Source: Siphonodentalium dalli
Lineage: Eukaryota; Mollusca; Scaphopoda; Gadilida; Siphonodentaliidae
Assembly (NCBI GenBank): GCA_032622095.1
Contig: CP136066.1
Location: forward strand, 50,304,480 to 50,368,479
Length of the DNA: 64,000 nt
Direction of reading: 5' to 3'
Shown: positions 59,149 through 64,000 of the stretch, one piece after another
How the letters are laid out: each line of letters opens with the position of its first letter
Position numbering within the stretch: position 1 is the first letter of the stretch
Translations under genes and position numbers: made by a program
The notes under the pieces: model-generated
Database searches by the model: none
What the model was told of the DNA's origin: nothing
Seen by the model: only the letters and a program-made list of their open reading frames with translations

Positions 59149-62128
59149 CCTCTCTCTCTGATTGGATGGAATATAATTATGTCAAATAATTTAAGGGTTA
59201 ATTCATAATACATACATAAGATATCTTCATTCCTCTTCCAGGTCTGGGAATGTGCCTGACATATACATCAACAATTGTGATTATTAGTCTTTATTTCAAA
59301 AAGAACCGGTCGATTGCAACTGGTATATGTTCTTCCGGTGTCGGCGTTGGGAGTGTCGTAATGGCGCCCCTTCTGCAGTGGTTATTCGAAATGTATGGCT
59401 GGAGGGGCGCCCTAGTTATCACAGGGGGCTTAACTCTTAATCTAGTTGTGGCTGGAGCAACGTACCGTCCCTTGTGCAAAAGGGAACAGCGAACTATCGA
59501 GGTACGCCAGCATAACCGACGACAGAGCCTAAGATCCGGGGAGTGCTATCGGAGTATATTTGGGCGAAAGGAAATGTGGAATTGGCGGTTTCTAATATTT
59601 TTAATATCAACTACAAATTGCATGGTTATCTTGTTTACACCGTTCGTCTTTCTTCCGGAGTTTTGTATCAGTCATGGGATCGCTTTCAAAGACGCATCTT
59701 ATATCATGTCCATACTGAGTGTGGCGAATTCTGTCGGACGTCCAGTGTTCGGACTTCTCGGACGATTCATCACTCCGATGCCCCTGTTCGCGCTGAACAT
59801 GATTGGAGCTGGACTTAGCATCATGGCGTTGAGCTGGTGCACAACATTCCTACATATCGCTGTGTGTGGTGTTATATATGGTCTTTCATTCGGTGAGTTT
59901 GCTAAAGTTAGAGAAGGTCGCCGTCATCGCAACTCAACTCAATGTTCTCAATTGATAACTATGTCAGTGCGCGTAAGATGACTTCCAGTAGCAAACAATT
60001 ATGTTTCAGTTAGTCTAAATGCATGTATACATATAAGCTAATTATATTCATCAACCATACATTATAAGCGATTGAGGGCAAACGCTATCATTTTCTATAT
60101 TGTTGTCGCCATTTTAATTAGCACCATATTGGTCCAAACGTACATACTAAAATCCCACAGGAGATTGTTGGGGAAATTTCATACTGTGTTCTTTAAAATC
60201 AAATGTTAGAGGTTTTATTGTGTCACATAATCTGGAAAGTATAGACATTTGTATATATTTCATAAGAGTGATAAGACATCGCTAAAATTCAGTTCAAACT
60301 GGGTTAGTACGTATCGCTTCTGAAAACCGCGGTGTCGGCGCCATATTGGACGCCATCTTTTCTGGTATTTACATGCACGCTAAGAACAGTCGGTGCACCC
60401 CGATAGTGCCATGGCCATGCGTCTTCTTAAGATTCAAATCGTGTCTATTGCAGGTGGGATTATAGTGCTGCTATATGTTACGTTCGTTGATCTGATGGGA
60501 GTCCAGACGATAGAAACGTCTTTCGGAATTCTCACGATGTTCCAGGGGTTTGCGTGTTCTATAGGACCAATTATAGCTGGTAAGTACACATCCATGGCTG
60601 TTCACTTGTCATTTTGTGTCTGAAACAACAACCGTTGGAATATTCTGACATGGTAATATAGAGGTTGTGGTAGGTCTGGTGTTAAAATTTCCAACCAGTA
60701 TTTAGCTTGTGGTTGTTATGCCATACCACAAATTTACTGGGCGTGACCACGAATTGACTATTTACCTATATATATCCTCTGTATATCTAGCTACGCCCAA
60801 AATAAAGTTTAATCAAAATTGTTTGGTTTTCCAAAGTTGGGTTAATGATTGGGTCAAATTAAATGAGTTGGGTTCAATTGTTGGTTTAGATTGTTTAGTG
60901 CTCAATACGATCAGATGCTCCTAAATGACTATTTCTTTGGCTTCGGGGGGGGGGGGTCAAATATTTGATTTGGCGAGTGGAGAAACCCACCCGTCAAAGC
61001 TCCGAGTGATCAGATATCGATTTTTGAAGTTTGTTATATCTCGAGATGTGTAATAATATGTGGCCCAGAAACACGTGGTCAAACGGGGGGTCTCGGAAAA
61101 AATTGCGGATGAAGGTGGATAACTCTAAAATCAGGTGATAATACACAGTGGTTAGCATTATTTTGTTGCAATAAATCGATTCTGATAACTGATGAAGAAA
61201 TGTTGTTGTATTTTGCTTGTATGGTGACCGTCTCATCGGATTGAGTACCTTTAATGTCACCGGGTTTGAGTTGCGCCCCTTGGTAAAGATTTGCTGGATG
61301 TGATCGATCTGTCGTCATCATATTTTATTCTCTTGATATTGGTATCAAACTCAAATAAATACAAGGTGATGGCATCTGTTATGTCGGAATTCAATATTTG
61401 TAGTATGTCTGATGTCTTTGGTACAAGTATTCTTTTCTAGGTTGTAAATTTATTCCAGAAAAGGAAGTCATTATATGTTATAACTCGGACTTTCATTTCA
61501 CATATTAGGTTCGAAGTCTGGTTTAATTTATTATCTCTCCTCTATTCAGACGTTAAGATCCTAATTGAATCCATTGATTGGACTTATTTTTGGGAAACTT
61601 TTTTCTAACTCAACTAGTTTAGTTAACAGCTCTAACCAAATGTTTAGACGGATTCGGTTGACTAAACGTTGAGTTAATGTCTGACTAAACTTTAGTTATA
61701 TTCAACCCAATTTGTTTTTGTATAGTTCGGTAAATTGATTACAGGTCGGTCGGTGGTGAGTTGTTTGCGTGAAATTGAGAGAGTGGCGAAAAGCCCAGCT
61801 TTGAGATTTTGCGCCAGGCACATATAATACTGGGCCATCGCGGGGTCCCTGACATTTATTTCAAGTTACCAGTAATGCGCTATAAATTAAGAACAGTGTT
61901 ATAAATGTGTTGATGTACCGTATTTCATCGTATAATTTTCCAGGCGCTCTGTTCGACTACACTGGATCCTACAAGGCGCCATTCATCTTTTCCGGGTGCT
62001 CACTCATAGCTAGTGCGATCAGCCTGGTGCCGCTGATGATTTCAGGAAGACGAAAGAGTGACAAGCTGATGCTGGCAGTGGATGGGAAGAGTGATCGAGA
62101 ACAGTTTATTCATTTTAATAAAGGATGA
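44457..62128 (+). CDS. SLC16-family (monocarboxylate transporter-like) MFS protein, complete, five coding exons
   Basis: Exons 44457-44694, 57859-58002, 59242-59892, 60454-60579 and 61944-62128 join into 447 codons plus TGA; every intron is phase 1 and GT-AG. The start ATG has G at -3 and +4 and is the first ATG after an in-frame TAA at 44397. Signatures seen: DGGWAW at residues 22-27 (TM1 entry), YFKKNRSIATGI at 145-156 (TM5), GRPVFGL at 293-299 (TM8), FGILTMFQGFACSIGPIIAG in TM11 and DYTGSYKAPF before TM12. About twelve hydrophobic segments are present, with a short central loop (about 205-240) and cytosolic tails, as in plasma-membrane SLC16 carriers. The substrate cannot be read from sequence: classical MCT1-4 are proton-lactate/pyruvate carriers, but many paralogues carry other solutes. 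In TM8 the essential MCT1 Arg is kept (R294) while the partner Asp four residues before it is Asn (N290), which argues against a classical proton-lactate mechanism. Confidence 0.93.
45176..45388. mobile_element. 213 bp palindromic MITE in SLC16-like intron 1
   Basis: CAGTAATGCCCTAAATAATC mirrored at GGGACATTACTG, TA on both sides; loop GAAAGCTCTAACCGAGAGCT. Third member of the family seen around the FCF1 exon. Confidence 0.92.
45777..46205. mobile_element. TATGTGACCCGCCATAT MITE with nested hairpins, copy 1
   Basis: Outer TIR TATGTGACCCGCCATATAAA mirrored as TTGATATGGCGGGTCACATA. Inside each end is a CTCTTATATATGCGAGTCGA hairpin; the left one is complete, the right one (46115-46155) has lost one arm. 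The core has GGGAGCCCCACACATATGTA and GTCTGGGGCTC blocks. Confidence 0.88.
47692..47800. repeat. AGGTACTCAATC-type TTAA MITE, right-end fragment
   Basis: ACTCTGAGCTTTGATGGGTG, CCTCGACTCGAATCAAATAT, then CGGATTGAGTACCT and TTAA at 47801-47804. Confidence 0.75.
47898..48040. repeat. AGGCCCACTTAATTTTCGAA element, left-end fragment
   Basis: Follows TTAA; AGGCCCGCGTAATTTTCGAA and CATTTGAAAGAGGAAGCTTC match the family of 34839-37067. Confidence 0.65.
48275..48741. mobile_element. TATGTGACCCGCCATAT MITE with nested hairpins, copy 2 (complete)
   Basis: TATGTGACCCGCCATATAAA at the left, TATGTCGGGTCACATA at the right. Two complete CTCTTATATATGCGAG hairpins (48333-48398 and 48622-48686) flank the core, so the whole element can fold as hairpins within a hairpin. 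Confidence 0.9.
48746..48900. repeat. Palindrome AAAATAGAATATGTAGTGCC
   Basis: AATATGTAGTGCCGTCGCTT then AAACGGTTTA mirror TAAACCGTTTAATCGACAGC then ATTAACTACATATTTTA; loop of about 60 bp. Confidence 0.85.
49451..49560. repeat. Palindrome TAGAGTAATCAATT
   Basis: AGAGTAATCAATTAGTTCCG and GAGAATTGTGTTAAATAATT pair with the mirrored sequence ending ATTGATTACTCTCTATA; loop ACTCGCCTCTCGTG. Confidence 0.85.
51459..51856. mobile_element. AGGTACACAATCCGATTC TTAA MITE
   Basis: Closely matches 39602-40012 (AGTATAAAATTGCCCAAAAC, CTGTTATTTATCAACATTTT and CGAGACGGTCTTCTCGTCGA-like blocks). Its left TIR is kept and its right end is CATCTTTAA. Confidence 0.8.
53105..53590. repeat. 21 bp minisatellite, about 23 copies
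   Basis: Unit GGTTTATATTGGAGCGGTAC with one more base, variants in GGTACA/GATACA/GGTACG. A longer variant unit (TGGAGTGGTATATACGTGT) occurs at about 53224 and 53396, i.e. once per ~172 bp, showing higher-order amplification. As 21 is divisible by 3, all frames free of stops stay open; the 198, 147 and 122 codon ORFs here are artefacts of the repeat. Confidence 0.95.
54386..54857. mobile_element. AGGTACTCAACCCG TTAA MITE, complete, 472 bp
   Basis: Perfect 14 bp ends AGGTACTCAACCCG and CGGGTTGAGTACCT, TTAA at 54382-54385 and 54858-54861. Subterminal CTTTGGCTTCGGGG and GATTCGAGTCGAGGAA blocks are mirrored in the right arm. The best reference copy of the family in the window. Confidence 0.92.
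55195..56081. mobile_element. GGGCCCACTTAATTTTCGA TTAA element, 887 bp short form
   Basis: TTAA at 55191-55194 and 56082-56085; right end GGTTCGAAAATTAAATGGGC then CT. Its interior matches the two ends of 34839-37067 in inverted orientation. A 36 bp direct duplication (GTCTCGTACATATACACGAA and onward) lies across its left boundary. Confidence 0.82.
56635..56705. repeat. TACCATGGTA-rich palindromic cluster
   Basis: GTACCACGGTATTTTAGCAT, GGTATAGTACCAGCGTACTT and TACCATGGTATAGTATCGTG contain several overlapping GGTAC/TACC and TACCATGGTA palindromes. The same motifs recur at 56150-56300. Confidence 0.7.
56815..57267. repeat. Tandem repeat, ~120 bp unit, three to four copies
   Basis: Units with TTTACTTTGGTAGATACCAG, CACCATGGTATACATGGGTA, CAGTGCCCTTGTAAAAT and CCAAATGACCTTGGTAAAC recur at about 56880, 56990, 57105 and 57225. 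The minus-strand ORFs of 151 and 111 codons across the array show the same peptide repeating and are not supported as genes. Confidence 0.88.
57696..57845 (+). repeat. Two decayed tandem copies of the SLC16-like exon 2 acceptor region
   Basis: TTATGTTCTTCAGCA plus CAGTTGCGGGT, i.e. the last intron bases and first exon bases, occur at 57696 (CACCCTGCAGTTGCGGGTAT) and 57776 (CATCAGTTGCGGGTGG) as well as at the true junction 57846-57875. ACGACACATGT-ACTATTATTAT spacers are also repeated. Confidence 0.9.
57859..58002 (+). CDS. SLC16-like exon 2: TM2-TM4
   Basis: Acceptor ATGTTCTTCAG, donor GTAAAT. It encodes APVAGMLMVRLGCRTVTIIG then GVMVCSGLLVSAYVHHIYI and LYITLGVVPG. The small exon (144 nt, 48 codons) fits the phase of exons 1 and 3 exactly. 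Two degenerate copies of this acceptor region lie immediately upstream at 57696 and 57776. Confidence 0.92.
58003..59241. other. SLC16-like intron 2
   Basis: Unassigned DNA up to about 58800, then a poly-C run at 58979-58989 and the (CT)n microsatellite. No repeat family recognised. Confidence 0.5.
59066..59160. repeat. (AC)n-(CT)n microsatellite
   Basis: A short (AC)n run continues into about 45 CT dinucleotides with a few interruptions. It ends about 80 bp before the exon 3 acceptor; the Ser/Leu and Arg/Glu ORFs across it are artefacts. Confidence 0.97.
59242..59892 (+). CDS. SLC16-like exon 3: TM4-TM10 with central loop
   Basis: The largest exon (651 nt). Acceptor TTCCTCTTCCAG, donor GTGAGT. 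It encodes LGMCLTYTSTIVIISLYFKK, the NRSIATG signature, TM6, a loop of about 35 residues (YRPLCKREQRTIEVRQ and following), then TM7-TM10 ending VCGVIYGLSF plus a split Gly. A (CT)n microsatellite ends about 80 bp before its acceptor. Confidence 0.96.
59893..60453. other. SLC16-like intron 3, nothing else recognised
   Basis: 561 bp, AT-rich. No repeat family or ORF of note. Confidence 0.7.
60454..60579 (+). CDS. SLC16-like exon 4: TM10-TM11
   Basis: Acceptor TCTATTGCAG, donor GTAAGT. It encodes GGIIVLLYVTFVDLMGVQTI then ETSFGILTMFQGFACSIGPI and IA, with split Gly codons at both ends. The VDLMG block is typical of the family. Confidence 0.94.
60580..61943. other. SLC16-like intron 4
   Basis: Contains a TTAA MITE (60894-61250) with a poly-G run at about 60946. 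Between 61600 and 61720 several GACTAAAC / GTTTAGTT words recur in both orientations. The remainder is unassigned. Confidence 0.6.
60894..61250. mobile_element. AGGTACTCAATCCGAT TTAA MITE in SLC16-like intron 4
   Basis: Right end ATCGGATTGAGTACCT followed by TTAA; the left end is decayed (TTAGTGCTCAATACGATC). Interior CTTTGGCTTCGGGGGG and GATATCGATTTTTGAAGTTT blocks match the family. Confidence 0.8.
61944..62128 (+). CDS. SLC16-like exon 5: TM12, C-terminal tail and stop
   Basis: Acceptor TAATTTTCCAG. It encodes ALFDYTGSYKAPFIFSGCSL, the last membrane segment, then a basic and acidic tail (RRKSDKLMLAVDGKSDREQ) to TGA at 62126-62128. The tail is about 30 residues. Confidence 0.94.
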
Positions 62129-62990
62129 ACTGCATGGTCCTTGCTGCCAGTGGAATGAACTGATCCTTGCTTCTTTGAACTATGGCTAGAGGGAACTAAG
62201 TAAAAGGAACATTTTACGTCAGTTTTTTTTACACGGTATACGAGCTTTAAAACATTCTGACACGCGTTGGTGTATAAATGCATGTAATATTGCAAATAAA
62301 TATACAAATTCAAGAAATATAATACCCATATGGCATATAAAATTATGGGTGTTTCCCAAACTCCATACAGCGTCCTCTACGCTATCGCTGCGATATATAT
62401 CACTGCCACAATGAGTGTACTTTGCAGACGATAAATCTATTTTTACATATCGTCGCGGAACTGTATTTACTACTATTTAGTCACCTATTATCTTGTTTTG
62501 ACCACCATTTTTTTTTTAAGTTTGCAATAATGGTAATTATTTCGGTATTGATAAGAACAATATGAACTGAACCAGACATAGACAATGTCATTATGGCAGT
62601 GGTATCTCAGCGGAGCGATGGGAGATAACTCTGCCTGAAGTTTGGGTGTTTCCTAGTCTGAAATGTGTTCGTGTCCAAACAATGGCGGGAGATTGTGGCT
62701 GCATGGGTATTGGGTTTCGTCAGTCTTTAAAATTATAGTCCAGGAGATATTGGTCGACCTCTGCACCCCCCCCCCAGGACTTAACTTCACCCCACTAATT
62801 TTCTTCCTTAAGGTCTCCTATAATTTTTTTCACTTTGTTAACAAGAAAACAAAGTGGCCGCACAGACTCCAGACAAGATGGCTCCATCATGACGGCCATT
62901 TTATTTAAATGCACCAGGTCTCTTTGATCGCCGTTATAGTAAAGATGATTTCACATGCCGTCTTGTTTTCCGCTCGATTCGTTATGCTAA
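62129..62990. other. 3' flank of the SLC16-like gene
   Basis: Candidate polyadenylation signal at 62295; no further gene. A poly-C run at 62767. The ORF at 62663-62908 has no domain. Confidence 0.5.
62295..62300 (+). terminator. Candidate polyadenylation signal of the SLC16-like gene
   Basis: AATAAA lies 167 bp after the stop codon, followed by AT-rich sequence; it is the first such hexamer downstream of the stop region proper. It would give a short 3' UTR. Confidence 0.5.
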
Positions 62991-63960
62991 TATACAACCC
63001 TCACAAATTAGCCAAAAATCCGACACCAGAATCCAATATGGCGGCCAAGATGGCCGCCGAAATGTGAAAATATGCTATTTTTCTGACATGTTACCTTTCG
63101 TTTGTCTCTGTGGAAAAATGTTGGCATCTTTGCGTCATGTTATACATTTATCATATAGAGGATTCATTGGCGACCACATGGGGTCCATAATATTCATTCA
63201 TTGCCGGATATTTTTGTCCGATATCACGTTTTCCCAAATGCCGGTATAATAGGTCAAAGCCGAATCTACGTTAATAAAGCGATGTAATGTTTCGAATCAA
63301 TGAATGTTATTGCTAGTATAACAATACCCATGCATATATATGTGCAGGATTCCTCTTATACCTAAGTTGAGGAATATTTACCCAAATCCAAGATGGCGGC
63401 CAAAATGGCCACCAGAAATAAAAAATCGCCGATTTTAACATCAGTGAACATTATTGTCATGACAACTCCACACCTGCTTACTATTGTGAGTTGGTAACAC
63501 TTAGGCAAAGAACTTTCCTTGTACCGTATCCAAATAAAAGTCCCCCAAATCCAAACAGGCGCCCACAATGGCGGACAAATTTTGAAAAATCACCGAAATT
63601 CCCTAATATTCACATCATTGGGCATTATTGTCGAGACAACTCCACCCATGCTTACAATTGAGTTGGAAATACTGAGGTGAAGTAATTACCTTACATCTCA
63701 TGCAAGAAATTGTTTTCCAAATCGAAGATGGCGGCCAAAATGGCGACCGAAATTTGAAAACAAGTCTACATTCCTTTACTTTCTTACGATGGGCGTTATT
63801 GTTTTGCGATTTCTATCCACCATTACATGTTGATATGGAATAGTGACATGAAGTATTCATTAGGGTTTGGCAATTGATACTCACAGCCAAGATCGCTGCT
63901 AAAGTGGCGGCTAGAAATTGATAAGAAATCGATATTTTCACATATTAATTTCAACTTTTT
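62991..63960. repeat. Second tandem array with AAGATGGCGGCC motifs, ~160-175 bp period
   Basis: TATGGCGGCCAAGATGGCCG at about 63039, then AAGATGGCGGCCAAAATGGC at about 63391 and 63727, and degenerate versions at about 63558 and 63892. Between them the units share CATTATTGTC-GACAACTCCA, ATGCTTAC and GAGTTGG-AAT-C blocks. It differs from the 164 bp pearl core and runs to the end of the window area. Non-coding. Confidence 0.7.
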
Positions 63961-64000
63961 ATCATAATATCGGTATGTATGGACGAAACTGTACATAAAC

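Noticed and set aside
58812-59213. ORFs rich in Ser-Leu or Arg-Glu at the (CT)n tract
   Set aside because: Simple consequence of a dinucleotide microsatellite.
1-64000. tRNA genes
   Set aside because: I looked for GGTTCGAATCC-type T-arm boxes with a matching acceptor stem and found none convincing by eye; a covariance search would be needed to exclude decayed copies.

Overview
The window is animal nuclear DNA: two multi-exon, intron-rich genes on the + strand with canonical GT-AG junctions, set in a sea of short interspersed repeats. The repeat spectrum (pearl-like elements built of a terminal hairpin, a (CCGT)n tract and 160-190 bp tandem cores; palindromic MITEs; a Helitron-like element; hAT, TA- and TTAA-flanked MITEs; decayed non-LTR retrotransposons) together with AT-rich introns is what one expects of a marine invertebrate. 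A lophotrochozoan, most likely a mollusc, is my best guess, but this is an inference from repeat style and not from a lineage marker.

Layout. 1-9.9 kb is repeat-rich intergenic DNA: a ~750 bp duplicated unit (1-753 and 6706-7472) carrying a reverse-transcriptase tail relic, a Helitron-like element with 121 bp internal repeats (about 1119-1952), a minus-strand non-LTR reverse-transcriptase relic (3225-3862) and an eight-copy 164 bp array (5.1-6.5 kb). 9.9-18.4 kb holds TTAA-flanked MITEs, a 150 bp direct duplication and two copies of a hAT-like MITE, one of them intact with an 8 bp target-site duplication and the other split by two pearl-like insertions.

Gene 1 (18474-33517, +) is FCF1/UTP24, the PIN-domain endonuclease of the small-subunit processome. 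Seven exons are found and give 198 codons plus stop with every splice phase consistent; the tiny first coding exon with the ATG was not located. Its introns are stuffed with palindromic MITEs, two of which flank the third exon found.

33.5-44.1 kb is intergenic: a 2.2 kb TTAA-flanked element carrying an array of palindromic AAAGAGCGGTATA-type sites, pearl-like copies and other repeats.

Gene 2 (44457-62128, +) is an SLC16 (monocarboxylate transporter-like) major facilitator protein, complete in five exons, 447 residues, all four introns in phase 1. Intron 1 (13.2 kb) holds nested-palindrome MITEs, a 21 bp minisatellite and a ~120 bp tandem array, and its 3' end has two decayed tandem copies of the exon 2 acceptor. 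A candidate polyadenylation signal lies at 62295. 62.6-64.0 kb is another ~165-175 bp tandem array with AAGATGGCGGCC motifs.

The two genes have no evident functional link: one is a nuclear rRNA-processing housekeeping gene, the other a plasma-membrane solute carrier. No tRNA, rRNA, CRISPR or prokaryotic feature was seen.
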